Positions 7,535-16,478 of a stretch of 64,000 bases of DNA are shown here, in pieces; the stretch's first letter is position 1; every line of letters starts with the position of its first letter. The stretch lies in NCBI RefSeq assembly GCF_000746025.2, contig NZ_CP045798.1:310001-374000 (forward strand). The letters are read 5' to 3'. The stretch comes from Thermanaerosceptrum fracticalcis. GTDB taxonomy: Bacteria > Bacillota > Peptococcia > DRI-13. The position numbers and the translations under genes are program-made. A model generated the notes under the pieces. It worked only from the letters and a program-made list of their open reading frames with translations, had not been told where the DNA came from and did no database searches.

Positions 7535-8548
7535 TCAGCTATCAGTTGGAGGTATAGCTACTTGACGGTACTGCAATATCTTCAAGGTAAGGTAGATGAC
7601 CATTTTTTCTTCGATGCTGTTAAAAGTTGTTTCTTGCGTACTGGCGGGACATTGGGTATTGAGAAATTCGTCAAATTCTACTATCCTGCTGTTTGTTATT
7701 TCACAGAAAGGCATTTCATTGTAAAAAGCGGTACTAATTTGGTTAGATACTGTGAAGTCACCTGAGGAAATCTCAGCCTGATCGCAAAAATCAGCTTCAA
7801 GAAAATCGTGTTTCTTAAAAAATGGAAATTCCTTCATGTCATTTGAAATTGCAGGGGCCGGTTCAATGCCATTAAAGGCAACATTGGTGGTGCACTTAAA
7901 AGGAATATTAACAATGCAATGGCGTATTTCACCAGATAAGCCGTTTCCCCTGGCATAGTTGCTGGTTGAATACTCAAATTTTTTCCCAACGAATCCCCTG
8001 ATAAAGAGGATGTTTGTATTTTTCAATAAAGTGCATTCCGTAATCTTTAGGTGTTTTTTCATATTCTTTATTTCAGAGGCCTGCTCTGGAAGATCAATGG
8101 TTGCTTCAACATTAAGCTGGATAGTTAATTCCGCAAGTACTACGGGAATTTTGGCAACTGCACCTTTGCCCAAAGCATTTATCGGGCAGGGGGTATTGCC
8201 GCAATTAATAATGGCTTCACTTGTAACTTTAACAGAGTCAGGTTGTGATGGCAGATTACGGCTTTCTTGTTTTGGCGAATTTATGAGATCGTTTGGCGGT
8301 GATTCCTTTACTAAAGCACAACTGCTTTGAACTTGTCTAACAGGACTGTTATTTATTGCCTCTTGGGGGGTGGTCTGGCGGTTCTGATAAGAATGGGCTT
8401 CTTGTCTATGTAGCCAGTTAATAACAGCTTCCTGAGGCTCTCGATAATTATATTGCCCTTCTCCCTTCTTGCTTGAAAATCTAGTTATCCCATTGGGCAG
8501 GAGCTGGTTATTAAGGCTTTTTTCCAATATGCGATAGTAAAGAGTCAT
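7535..8548 (-). CDS. CsxC-like (exosporium-type) protein, long N-terminus
   Basis: A 337-residue protein; AAAGGGGG precedes the ATG. Residues 1-115 are a Gln/Asn/Ser-rich, low-complexity extension not found in the two paralogs next door. From about residue 120 it shares their core: INCGNTPCPINALGKGAVAKIPVVLAEL, KNMKKHLKITEC, NTNILFIRGFVGKKFEYST, IRHCIVNIPFKCTT and the C-terminal EEKMVIYLTLKILQYRQVA. I recognise this core as the CsxC family known from Clostridium exosporium; that name is from memory. Likely a structural protein of the spore outer layer. Confidence 0.65.
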   Translation of the reverse strand: MTLYYRILEKSLNNQLLPNGITRFSSKKGEGQYNYREPQEAVINWLHRQEAHSYQNRQTTPQEAINNSPVRQVQSSCALVKESPPNDLINSPKQESRNLPSQPDSVKVTSEAIINCGNTPCPINALGKGAVAKIPVVLAELTIQLNVEATIDLPEQASEIKNMKKHLKITECTLLKNTNILFIRGFVGKKFEYSTSNYARGNGLSGEIRHCIVNIPFKCTTNVAFNGIEPAPAISNDMKEFPFFKKHDFLEADFCDQAEISSGDFTVSNQISTAFYNEMPFCEITNSRIVEFDEFLNTQCPASTQETTFNSIEEKMVIYLTLKILQYRQVAIPPTDS

Positions 8549-8680
8549 GGAAGATACCCCCTTTCCATCCGCCAGATGCAGTTTGCTTTTTCTTCTGAAA
8601 TATCCTGACCCGCAATTTCCTCTGGTACCATATTATTCAATTTGTCCTTATTTGGTGAAAAACTAAATCTATTATATGCA

Positions 8681-8707
8681 AAAAAGGCCTACCTGCAGGC
8701 AGGCCTA
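8681..8707 (-). terminator. Terminator of the middle CsxC-like gene
   Basis: On the minus strand AGGCCTGCCTGCAGGTAGGCCT is followed by TTTTTT. A related inverted repeat (TTAGGCCTACCT/AGGTAGGCCTAA, about 9645-9672) lies after the third CsxC-like gene, so the two gene copies carry similar 3' ends. Confidence 0.75.
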
Positions 8708-8720
8708 ATTAATTTGATGA

Positions 8721-9560
8721 TCAACAAGGCGAAGGGGGAACTGCCACCTCACGGTTTTGCAAGATCTTGAGGGTAAGGAAGATAACCATTTTTTCTTCGC
8801 AACTTCTGAATACCCTTTTCTTAAGTGGAGCCTTGAGTTTTCTTGGAACAGGGCTGAGATATTCATTGAATTCCACGATTTTGCTGCTTTCTAACTCACA
8901 GAAAGGAAGTTCATTAAAGAACTCGGTAGTGATTTGATTAAATTCCGTGGAGTCACCGGTTAATAATTCGTCCTTTTCAGCAAATTGAGGTCCTTTAACC
9001 TCAAATCTGCCAAAATCTTGGAATTCATTGGTGCTGGCAGGGACAACCGGGAGAGGTTCCATGACATTGAAAGTAACCGGAGTAGTACACTTAAAGGGAA
9101 TTTCTACAGTGCAGTGACGGATGTCCCCGCAAATGGCCTCTGCATGCTCACAGTTTCTTGTGGAATAATTAATGTTTTTGTGGACTAATCCCTGGATAAA
9201 GAGGGTATTAGTATTTGGCAAGAGGAAACACTGGGTGATTTTAAGGCGATTAGCGACTTTTTTTATTGCTATGGTTGGTTCGGGAAAATCAAATACTACA
9301 GCGATATTTATCTGTACGGAGAGCTCGGCGAGAACGACAGGTATTTTTGCCACAACACCTGTTGCTAGAGGCGTGGGAGGGATGGGCTGGTTGATGCAAT
9401 TATTTATTGTTTCCCCTCTAACCTGAACATTAGCTACTTGTGTCTCGGCCTTACTGATCTTTACACCTTTTGGTTTCAACCAATTATTGGCTATGGCTGG
9501 CGGTTGGCCCAGAATATTGCCTGCATAGGCAGTTGCCAGGTCATTAAGTGGGCAGGACAT
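8721..9560 (-). CDS. CsxC-like (exosporium-type) protein
   Basis: A 279-residue protein with TAAAGGAGA before the ATG. Residues 1-50 are variable (MSCPLNDLATAYAGN). The core begins at INNCINQPIPPTPLATGVVAKIP and includes VVLAELSVQIN, RLKITQCFLLPNTNTLFIQG, the HCTVEIPFKCTTPVTFNVMEPLP block and EEKMVIFLTLKILQNREVAVP. It is close to the 9682-10476 paralog, with long identical runs around PVVPASTNEF, which indicates a fairly recent duplication. No signal peptide, as expected for a spore protein made in the mother cell. Confidence 0.7.
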   Translation of the reverse strand: MSCPLNDLATAYAGNILGQPPAIANNWLKPKGVKISKAETQVANVQVRGETINNCINQPIPPTPLATGVVAKIPVVLAELSVQINIAVVFDFPEPTIAIKKVANRLKITQCFLLPNTNTLFIQGLVHKNINYSTRNCEHAEAICGDIRHCTVEIPFKCTTPVTFNVMEPLPVVPASTNEFQDFGRFEVKGPQFAEKDELLTGDSTEFNQITTEFFNELPFCELESSKIVEFNEYLSPVPRKLKAPLKKRVFRSCEEKMVIFLTLKILQNREVAVPPSPC

Positions 9561-9681
9561 TGTCAGGTTTCTCCTTTATATCATTCATATTTAATAATTG
9601 CTTCAGAAGTTAACAATTGTCAAAAAGTGTTTTTAGATATATCTTAGGCCTACCTAGAGGTAGGCCTAAGATCATGAATAA

Positions 9682-10476
9682 TCAGCAATCAGAAGCGGGC
9701 ACTGCTACCTGGCGGTTTTGCAAGATCTTTAGGGTCAGGTAGATAACCATTTTTTCTTCAATCTTCTTAAATTCTCTTTCTTCAAAAGGTGCCTTAACAT
9801 TGGCCGGCGGCAGGGGATTTAGATATTCATCAAATTCCACGATCCTGCTGCTGACTAGTTCACAGAAAGGCAGCTCATTGAAGAATTCGGTACTGATTTG
9901 GTTATATTCCGTAAAGTCACCGGACAATAATTCGTCCTTTTCAGCAAATTGAGGGCCTTTAACATCAAATCTGCCAAAATATTGGAATTCATTGGTGCTG
10001 GCAGGGACAACCGGGAGAGGTTCCATGACATTGAAAATAACCGGTGTAGTACACTTAAAGGGTATGTCTACAGTGCAGTGGCGAATATCACCGCAAATGC
10101 CTTCCGGGGTAGAACATTTTCTTGTGGAGTAATCGATGTTTTTGCGTACAAAGCCTTTAATAAATAACATATTGGTGTTTTGCAACAACAAGCATTGGGT
10201 GATTTTCAGGCGTTTCTTGATATTTTTTATTTCGAGCGCAGGTTCGGGCAGTTCAATGGTTGAGTTGACATTAAATTGCACAGTAAGTTCGGCCAGGACA
10301 ACGGGTACTTTTACTACGGCACCTGTAAATAAAGGTTCAACGGGGACGGGATTGTTGACACATTCAATAATTTCTCCGCCGGAAACATCGGCACAAGCTG
10401 TGGGACAAAAAGTTTGGGCATCTTTTTTAAATAGATCTGCAGCAGTTCTAATTGTTTTACCTGGGTTCCAAGTCAT
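9682..10476 (-). CDS. CsxC-like (exosporium-type) protein
   Basis: A 264-residue protein; AAAAGGAGG precedes ATG at a good distance. It has the same core as its two downstream neighbours: IECVNNPVPVEPLFTGAVVKVPVVLAEL, KNIKKRLKITQCLLLQNTNMLFIKGF, HCTVDIPFKCTTPVIFNVMEP and EEKMVIYLTLKILQNRQVAVP. The short N-terminus (MTWNPGKTIRTAADLFKK) is unique. Three tandem paralogs each have their own ribosome site, and at least two have their own terminator-like hairpin, so they may be transcribed singly, probably late in sporulation (inference). No sigma factor site was established. Confidence 0.7.
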   Translation of the reverse strand: MTWNPGKTIRTAADLFKKDAQTFCPTACADVSGGEIIECVNNPVPVEPLFTGAVVKVPVVLAELTVQFNVNSTIELPEPALEIKNIKKRLKITQCLLLQNTNMLFIKGFVRKNIDYSTRKCSTPEGICGDIRHCTVDIPFKCTTPVIFNVMEPLPVVPASTNEFQYFGRFDVKGPQFAEKDELLSGDFTEYNQISTEFFNELPFCELVSSRIVEFDEYLNPLPPANVKAPFEEREFKKIEEKMVIYLTLKILQNRQVAVPASDC

Positions 10477-10752
10477 TCAGTTTTCCTCCTTTTGTTGATT
10501 GATTCTGGTTTGATGCCAAGTCAGTAATGCTTTCTTTTCGCATCCTAGTACATGTTATGCTTTTTGTCCCTTTTCGGTGACATGCTGTCAGGGATAAGTC
10601 CAAATTTTTTGGCAGAGGAAGCAGCCTTTGCTCAGATATTAGTTTAATTAACTGATTATTAAAATTTAGTTATAATAAAGGTTATATTTCCCTTCCCTCT
10701 TTAAAAACGGTAAAATAAATTTAACTAAGCAGTATCAATGGGAGGTAGAAAA

Positions 10753-11574
10753 TTGCCCGGATATTTTCAACGCCATTTCAAGGAAGGAATCGAATACTAT
10801 ACTATCTCTTCTTTTGAAGAGACAGGGCTGGTCATCCACGGTTTTAGCGGGAAGTCGGGCGGGGTCAGTGGCGGTACATATAACAGCCTTAATCTCAGTA
10901 TTCTCACTGAGGATAAGCTGGAGAATGTCCTGGAAAACCGCCGGCGGTTTGCCCGGGTTCTGGGGATTGATCCGGCATCAATAGTAGGCGCCCATCAGGT
11001 GCATCGTGATACTATCTACCAGGTGACACTCAAAGACAAGGGAAGAGGTGCCTTTGCTCCAGAAACGGTTATACCTGCTACTGACGCTTTAATCACGAAT
11101 GAGCGGGGATTAGCTTTAACGGCGTTTTTTGCTGACTGTGTGCCCGTCTTTTTCCTGGACCCGGTCAAGAAGACAATAGCCCTGGCCCATGCCGGCTGGA
11201 AAGGGACTGTGGCCAAAATCGCCGCCAAGACAGTTAAGGCTCTGGCAGAAGCATACGGTACGGACACCAAAGACCTCTTGGTAGCTATTGGGCCCAGCAT
11301 TGGCCCCTGTCATTATGAGGTGGACTTACCGGTAATCGAGAAAGTAAAAGACGCTTTCCCGGAGAATTGGGAATCCTTAATAACAGGCTTACAAGGGGAT
11401 GGACACGGACAACTTAATCTCTGGCTAGCTAATTTTTATCAACTGGTGGATATAGGTGTTGTACCCGAAAATATAACCCTGGCGGAAGTTTGCACTTACT
11501 GTCATCAGGATAAGCTTTTTTCCCATCGTGCCGGTATGGCGGGAAGACAGGCCGCCATTATTATGCTGAAATAG
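10753..11574 (+). CDS. pgeF: Peptidoglycan editing factor / multicopper-type laccase-domain purine nucleoside phosphorylase
   Basis: The TTG at 10753 is chosen because GGGAGGT lies six bases before it; an ATG at 10738 lies upstream of that site. The 273-residue protein shows the YfiH/LACC1 hallmarks: HGFSGKSGGVSGG, GAHQVHRD, the ADCVPVFF cysteine, LAHAGWKGT and IGPSIGPCHYEV, then the C-terminal CTYCHQDKLFSHR. The two His and one Cys make the zinc site. The family is reported to act on adenosine/inosine and, in E. coli, to prevent misincorporation in peptidoglycan. It sits 10 bases before a response regulator and is probably co-transcribed with it. Confidence 0.93.
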   Translation: MPGYFQRHFKEGIEYYTISSFEETGLVIHGFSGKSGGVSGGTYNSLNLSILTEDKLENVLENRRRFARVLGIDPASIVGAHQVHRDTIYQVTLKDKGRGAFAPETVIPATDALITNERGLALTAFFADCVPVFFLDPVKKTIALAHAGWKGTVAKIAAKTVKALAEAYGTDTKDLLVAIGPSIGPCHYEVDLPVIEKVKDAFPENWESLITGLQGDGHGQLNLWLANFYQLVDIGVVPENITLAEVCTYCHQDKLFSHRAGMAGRQAAIIMLK

Positions 11575-11584
11575 AGGTGAGAGC

Positions 11585-12286
11585 ATGACACGGATACTTG
11601 TGGTGGATGATGAAGAAAGTATCAGAGAACTGGTCAAATTCAACCTGGAGAAAGCAGGGTATGTTGTGGATTCTTTAGAAAACGGACAGGAAGCCTTGAA
11701 CCTTATTTTGGCAAACTCGCCCGATTTATTGGTGCTGGATTTAATGCTGCCCGGTCTCGATGGACTGGAAATCTGCCGGCGCCTGCGCCAGCAGGAGCAA
11801 ACCAAGTTTTTGCCCGTTATTATGTTAACAGCCCGTGGTGAGGAAATAGACCGGGTTGTAGGGTTAGAACTGGGAGCAGATGACTATTTGACCAAGCCCT
11901 TCAGCCCCAGGGAACTGGTGGCACGGGTAAAGTCCCTTCTCAGAAGAAGCCAGACTGCTCCCAAAGCTGCCAGTGATACTACTTCACCCGCTATTATCAG
12001 AGGTGGGCTTAAGATTTATCCCGACCGTTTTGAAGCCTTCCTCAACGGAGAACTCTTGGAACTCACCCCTAAAGAATTTCAGCTTTTGTCTCAACTGGCT
12101 ACCAATCCAGGCAAAGTGTATACCCGGGAATTTTTGCTGGAGAAAATCTGGGGTTATGAATTCGTAGGTGATACCAGGACGGTGGATGTGCATATCCGTC
12201 ACCTGCGGCAGAAGCTCGAGAAAGATCCCAGTCAACCCGAATTGATTGAAACCATTCGCGGTATAGGTTACAGGTTTAAGGGATAA
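11585..12286 (+). CDS. phoP: OmpR/PhoB-family response regulator
   Basis: A 233-residue protein with a receiver domain (acidic pair DDEE at 8-11, phospho-acceptor Asp52, Thr82, Lys104) and a C-terminal winged helix (LTPKEFQLLSQL ... DTRTVDVHIRHLRQKLE ... ETIRGIGYRF). It ends 3 bases before a histidine kinase, and pstB-phoU follow, which is the classic layout of a phosphate-starvation regulator. The PhoP/PhoB name rests on this context. Confidence 0.9.
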   Translation: MTRILVVDDEESIRELVKFNLEKAGYVVDSLENGQEALNLILANSPDLLVLDLMLPGLDGLEICRRLRQQEQTKFLPVIMLTARGEEIDRVVGLELGADDYLTKPFSPRELVARVKSLLRRSQTAPKAASDTTSPAIIRGGLKIYPDRFEAFLNGELLELTPKEFQLLSQLATNPGKVYTREFLLEKIWGYEFVGDTRTVDVHIRHLRQKLEKDPSQPELIETIRGIGYRFKG

Positions 12287-12289
12287 AAA

Positions 12290-13654
12290 ATGAGAAAATT
12301 AACATGGAAATATACCCTGGTTTTTGCCGCCATTACCGGTGTGGCCATTATCCTGATCAACCTGGCTACGCTCTTTGCCAGGGAACATGGTTTGTACTTT
12401 TTTATAGTGACCGGGATTTATCTTTTAAGTATCCTTGTGTTTTATTTTTGGACGGATTACCATACCAGGCTCATCAGTAAGCTGAAGGAAATGGCCCACT
12501 CCTTTGCTAAAGGAAACTTTATCCCCACCATTTTCATCACCACTGATGATGAATTGGGCCAGTTGTGCGACACCATGCACATGATGGGTTCTACCTTAAA
12601 CAGTAATATCAAGGAGACCCTCAAAGAGAAAGACCGGATGGAGACCATCCTGGCCAGTATGGTGGAAGGGGTTTTGGCTTTTGACCAGGTTGGCCGTTTA
12701 ATGCTGATCAATAAGGCAGCGGAGGAGATGCTCGGTGTTACCTGGGAGGAAGCCAAAGAGCGGTATTTCTTAGAAATACTGCGTAACCACCAGCTGGCAG
12801 ACCTCTTAAAAAAAGGATTAGCTGACGGTACCAGACAAGTCATAGAGATAAAATTAACCCCTGGTGACACTGAATATTACCGGGTTTATATTACCCCTAT
12901 CCAGGGGAAAGGAGAGCGTTTACAAGGTGCGGTTATGGTGCTTAGGAATGTGACGAAACTTCGCCAGCTGGAACAAATGCGCAGCGAATTTGTGGCCAAT
13001 GTATCCCATGAGCTTCGGACACCGCTCACTTCCATCAAGGGGTACGTGGAAACCCTGCTGGATGGGGCTATGGAGGACAAAGAACTAAGCCAGAAGTTTT
13101 TGAAAATCATGGAAGCGGAAACAGATCGTTTAAACCGTTTGATTACGGATCTCCTATTTCTTTCACGCCTGGAAACTGGCCGGGTGGAAGTAGCCAAAAA
13201 GTCCATTGAGACCAGGCAGATGCTAGATAAGGTTGTGAACGTTCTTACTCCCGTGGCTCAGCGTAAAGATATTGTCATTAAAACTTATATTTATCCCCAG
13301 GCCCACACTATCTATGGGAATCAGGACATGCTGGAGCAAGTACTGATCAACCTCCTAGATAATGCCATTAAATATTCCCACGACAAAGGTTCTGTCCTGG
13401 TGGAGGTAAGTCCCCATGAGCAGGGGACAGCCATCAAAATAACGGACCAGGGGATTGGTATTCCTGCCGACAGTTTGCCCCGTCTGTTTGAGCGTTTTTA
13501 CCGGGTGGATAAGGCCCGCTCCCGTCAGGTGGGGGGGACCGGTTTGGGGTTATCCATCGTGAAGCATATTGTGGAGAGACACCGGGGACAAGTCCAGGTG
13601 GAATCTGAAGAAGGAAAAGGAACCACTTTTACAGTGATATTGCCTAACTCCTAA
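12290..13654 (+). CDS. phoR: PhoR-type sensor histidine kinase
   Basis: A 454-residue membrane kinase. Two N-terminal membrane segments (about residues 8-28 and 33-52) are separated by only a few residues, so there is almost no external sensor domain. A HAMP region, a PAS domain (about 110-215, ILASMVEGVLAFD), HisKA with phospho-acceptor His near 240 (NVSHELRTPLTSIKGY) and an HATPase domain (NLLDNAIKYS, DQGIGIP, GGTGLGLSIVK) follow. The lack of a periplasmic sensor fits Gram-positive and other PhoR proteins that sense through PhoU/Pst. Partner of the regulator just upstream. Confidence 0.9.
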   Translation: MRKLTWKYTLVFAAITGVAIILINLATLFAREHGLYFFIVTGIYLLSILVFYFWTDYHTRLISKLKEMAHSFAKGNFIPTIFITTDDELGQLCDTMHMMGSTLNSNIKETLKEKDRMETILASMVEGVLAFDQVGRLMLINKAAEEMLGVTWEEAKERYFLEILRNHQLADLLKKGLADGTRQVIEIKLTPGDTEYYRVYITPIQGKGERLQGAVMVLRNVTKLRQLEQMRSEFVANVSHELRTPLTSIKGYVETLLDGAMEDKELSQKFLKIMEAETDRLNRLITDLLFLSRLETGRVEVAKKSIETRQMLDKVVNVLTPVAQRKDIVIKTYIYPQAHTIYGNQDMLEQVLINLLDNAIKYSHDKGSVLVEVSPHEQGTAIKITDQGIGIPADSLPRLFERFYRVDKARSRQVGGTGLGLSIVKHIVERHRGQVQVESEEGKGTTFTVILPNS

Positions 13655-13745
13655 AATTTTAACAATTCTTTAACCTGGATTTAGCACTTTCCCGTATCTC
13701 TTAGGTTATAATGGGTGGGGTAATGGGAAAGAGGTGATTGACATT

Positions 13746-14507
13746 ATGCAACGTCAAGAAAAGATTAGAACAAGAGGTTTAAATTTATTTTATGGTGAAC
13801 ACCATGCCCTGAAAGACATCGACCTCAATGTTAGAACCCATAGCATTACGGCATTGATCGGACCATCTGGTTGTGGAAAATCCACTTTTCTGCGTACCCT
13901 TAACCGTATGAATGATTTAATAGACGGTGTTCGCATTATCGGAGAAGTGTCCATTGATGATGAGAACATCTATCAACCCAATGTAGATGTGGTAGCCCTG
14001 CGCAAAAAAGTGGGTATGGTTTTTCAACGGCCTAATCCCTTCCCCATGTCGGTGTATGATAATATTGCCTATGGACCCCGGATTCATGGTTTAAAAGATA
14101 GAAGAAAATTAGATGAAATAGTGGAAAAAAGCCTGAAAGGTGCTGCTTTATGGGAGGAAGTAAAAGACCGGCTCCATAAGCCGGCTTTGGGACTTTCCGG
14201 TGGACAGCAGCAGCGTTTGTGCATTGCCCGCCTCCTGGCTGTGGAACCGGAGATTCTGTTGATGGATGAACCAACTTCCGCTTTAGACCCCATTTCCACT
14301 TTAAAGATTGAAGAACTGGTGCAGGAACTAAAAAGGGAATATACTATTGTAATTGTGACCCACAACATGCAGCAGGCAGCCCGTATTTCCGACTTTACAG
14401 CCTATTTTCTAAACGGTGAAGTGGTTGAATATGATACTACTGATGTGATATTTACCAATCCACGGGATCAACGGACAGAGGATTATATTACGGGTCGTTT
14501 TGGTTAA
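13746..14507 (+). CDS. pstB: Phosphate ABC transporter ATP-binding protein
   Basis: ATG 13746 follows AAAGAGGTG; a GTG at 13734 is inside that site and is less likely. The 253-residue ATPase has Walker [10 protein letters not shown], the [15 protein letters not shown] signature, Walker [12 protein letters not shown] and the switch His in VTHNMQQA. PstB-specific features include RTLNRMNDL and [14 protein letters not shown]. The permease and binding-protein genes (pstS, pstC, pstA) are not next to it; they would have to be elsewhere. It follows phoR after a gap of about 90 bases holding a possible promoter. Confidence 0.93.
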   Translation: MQRQEKIRTRGLNLFYGEHHALKDIDLNVRTHSITALIGPSGCGKSTFLRTLNRMNDLIDGVRIIGEVSIDDENIYQPNVDVVALRKKVGMVFQRPNPFPMSVYDNIAYGPRIHGLKDRRKLDEIVEKSLKGAALWEEVKDRLHKPALGLSGGQQQRLCIARLLAVEPEILLMDEPTSALDPISTLKIEELVQELKREYTIVIVTHNMQQAARISDFTAYFLNGEVVEYDTTDVIFTNPRDQRTEDYITGRFG

Positions 14508-14522
14508 GGAGGGGTGTGAGTA

Positions 14523-15182
14523 ATGACTACCAGGCATTCTTTTGATGAGAGTTTAGTAGAGTTACAGCAGCAGATACTGCGCATGGGCAGCCTTGTGGAA
14601 AACATGATCAGCAGTTCTGTGGAATCTCTGGCCAGGCAGGATGTAAAACTGGCCGAAAAAGTCATCGATATGGAAAAAGAAATTGATCTCCTGGAAATGG
14701 AGATTGAACAGAGATGCTTGAAGCTGATTGCCACCCAGCAGCCTTTAGCCAAGGATTTACGAAGGATTACGGCCGGTTTTAAGATCATTACCGACCTGGA
14801 GAGGATGGCCGATTATTCCCATGATATCGCCAAGGTGACCATACGTTTAAGCGGGCAGCCCTTGATCAAACCGCTCATTGATATCCCAAGAATGAGCGTT
14901 CTTGCCCAAAAAATGGTGAAGGACGCCCTGGATGCCTACGTAAAAGAAGATGTAGAACTGGCGTACCAAATGTGTAAAGATGACGACATGGTTGACCAGA
15001 TCTATTCCCAGATTTTCCGGGAGCTTTTAACCTATATGATGGAAGATCCCCGGACCATCAGCCAGGCTACTTATCTTCTCTTTGTAGGCCGGTATATTGA
15101 GCGGATTGCGGATCATGCCACCAACATCGGTGAACGGGTGATTTACCTGGTCACAGGGGAAAAGAAAGAACTGAATGATTAG
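14523..15182 (+). CDS. phoU: Phosphate-signalling protein PhoU
   Basis: A 219-residue all-helical protein with two PhoU repeats (about residues 15-105 and 118-210). Each carries an E/D-x-x-x-D metal-binding helix, e.g. DLERMADYSHDIAK and YIERIADHATNIGERV. PhoU links the Pst transporter with PhoR and represses the phosphate regulon when phosphate is plentiful. It begins 16 bases after pstB, behind AAGGAGGGG, and ends in a terminator. Confidence 0.95.
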   Translation: MTTRHSFDESLVELQQQILRMGSLVENMISSSVESLARQDVKLAEKVIDMEKEIDLLEMEIEQRCLKLIATQQPLAKDLRRITAGFKIITDLERMADYSHDIAKVTIRLSGQPLIKPLIDIPRMSVLAQKMVKDALDAYVKEDVELAYQMCKDDDMVDQIYSQIFRELLTYMMEDPRTISQATYLLFVGRYIERIADHATNIGERVIYLVTGEKKELND

Positions 15183-15186
15183 TTAT

Positions 15187-15222
15187 AAAAAATACACGCA
15201 TTATCATGCGTGTATTTTTTTC
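15187..15222 (+). terminator. Rho-independent terminator after phoU
   Basis: AAAAAATACACGCA/TGCGTGTATTTTTT with a TTATCA loop directly after the phoU stop. Confidence 0.9.
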
Positions 15223-15237
15223 TGATTATTTAATTAC

Positions 15238-15360
15238 TGCCCGCTACCCGCTAACAGCCACCCGAAAATCGGGAAACGGGAAACGTCGGTCACTAGTAAC
15301 TAGTAACTAATAACTAGTAACTTAACTGCTGCGAACTTATACTACCAACTACCAACTAAT
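15238..15360. repeat. 7-bp periodic intergenic repeat (tract B)
   Basis: Units such as TAACTAG, TAACTAA and TAACTAG, and further on ACTACCA-ACTACCA, follow at 7-base spacing between phoU and the HlyD-like gene. The left third (CCGCTAC, CCGCTAA, CAGCCAC, CCGAAAA) is a more GC-rich variant of the same periodicity. Confidence 0.65.
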
Positions 15361-15440
15361 TTTGCCTAAGCCGGCAGGAGATAAAGGACAGTTGTAGAAA
15401 TATTTTATGATCTAACCATTTTTTCCTAGGTGTGATAAAA

Positions 15441-16463
15441 TTGAGTAACAGCGCAGAAGTTAAGCCGGAACGTCTTAGACAAGCCCAGCGCAGGAAGGGG
15501 CAGCTAACAAGGCGGAACCGTGTGTTTTTGATTTTAGCAGCCATCTTTTTGGTTTTTATTGCCAGCGGCTATGTGAAGAACATTGTCGCATCCTTGCTCG
15601 TGGAAGTAGTACCGGGTCAACCCTCGGTCCTGGAAGAGGTCACGAAAGCAGAATTCGTGATTATCAGGAACGAGGCAGCCCTGGCGGCCCCCTTTACAGG
15701 GCGTTTAGAAATATTGCGCCCGGAAGGAGAAAGGGTAGCCAAGGGGACAGTTATGTGCTATCTTGTCTCCGAGGACGGGACTTCCCTGGAAAAGACAAAA
15801 AGGCTCGCTTTTATAGCGCCCCAAGCTGGAGTTGTATCTTACCATATTGACGGCTATGAGAACATTTGCAATTCACAAATCTGGCCACAACTGGATATCC
15901 ACCAGTTGACTGATCTGGAAAAAAGATTAGGAGCCCCCATGTCAGGAGATGCTAAAGAAAAGAAGGTTATCCCGGGGGGAAGCTTTTTTGTGAAGGTTAT
16001 AGATAACCTGAGTCCAGGCTATCTTTACCTGGAAACGACATCTGATCTGGGGCGTGAATTGAAGACCGGTAACAGCATAGAAATACGGCTGGAAAAGCTG
16101 GATAACCTGTTGATTCGTGGCAATATTATGTCCGTGGCGCAAAACGGGGATAAGCTGCAATTATTAATCAGAATTCCTAATTTGCCCGAGACTTATAAAT
16201 TGCGCAAACTTCAAGGTCATATTATTACGAATAAATACCGGGGAACTGTTCTTTCGGAACATTGTTTAGTCGAAAAGGAAGGTAACTTGGGAGTTTTTAT
16301 CTACGCCCGGGGAAAGGTACAGTGGAAAGAGGTTACAGTCAGCGGGAGGCTCAACAAGAAAGTGGCCGTGGAAGGGCTGTCGGCTTCGGATCTGGTCATT
16401 ACCACCCCCCAGTTAGTGAAAGAAGGACAGGTGGTCTTCTTTCCACGTCGTCTATCTCTGTAG
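15441..16463 (+). CDS. HlyD-like membrane-anchored protein of the sepF cluster
   Basis: TTG 15441 has AGGTG eight bases ahead; an in-frame GTG at 15432 overlaps that site. The protein (about 340 residues) has a basic N-terminus, one membrane segment (VFLILAAIFLVFIASGYV, about residues 28-46) and then an external part with a split biotinyl/lipoyl-like hairpin (AAPFTGRLEILRPEGERVAKGTVMCYL ... APQAGVVSYHIDG) and a beta-barrel-like C-terminus, as in HlyD family adaptors. No ABC exporter is nearby. It starts the yggS-sepF-proC-yggT-ylmH-divIVA row, a position suggesting a cell-division or envelope role (inference). Confidence 0.75.
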   Translation: MSNSAEVKPERLRQAQRRKGQLTRRNRVFLILAAIFLVFIASGYVKNIVASLLVEVVPGQPSVLEEVTKAEFVIIRNEAALAAPFTGRLEILRPEGERVAKGTVMCYLVSEDGTSLEKTKRLAFIAPQAGVVSYHIDGYENICNSQIWPQLDIHQLTDLEKRLGAPMSGDAKEKKVIPGGSFFVKVIDNLSPGYLYLETTSDLGRELKTGNSIEIRLEKLDNLLIRGNIMSVAQNGDKLQLLIRIPNLPETYKLRKLQGHIITNKYRGTVLSEHCLVEKEGNLGVFIYARGKVQWKEVTVSGRLNKKVAVEGLSASDLVITTPQLVKEGQVVFFPRRLSL

Positions 16464-16478
16464 TTCTGGAGGTTAATT

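Noticed and set aside
8985-9188. Plus-strand frames across the CsxC-like genes
   Set aside because: Similar frames recur at the same place in each paralog because they are the complement of conserved coding sequence; they lack ribosome sites.
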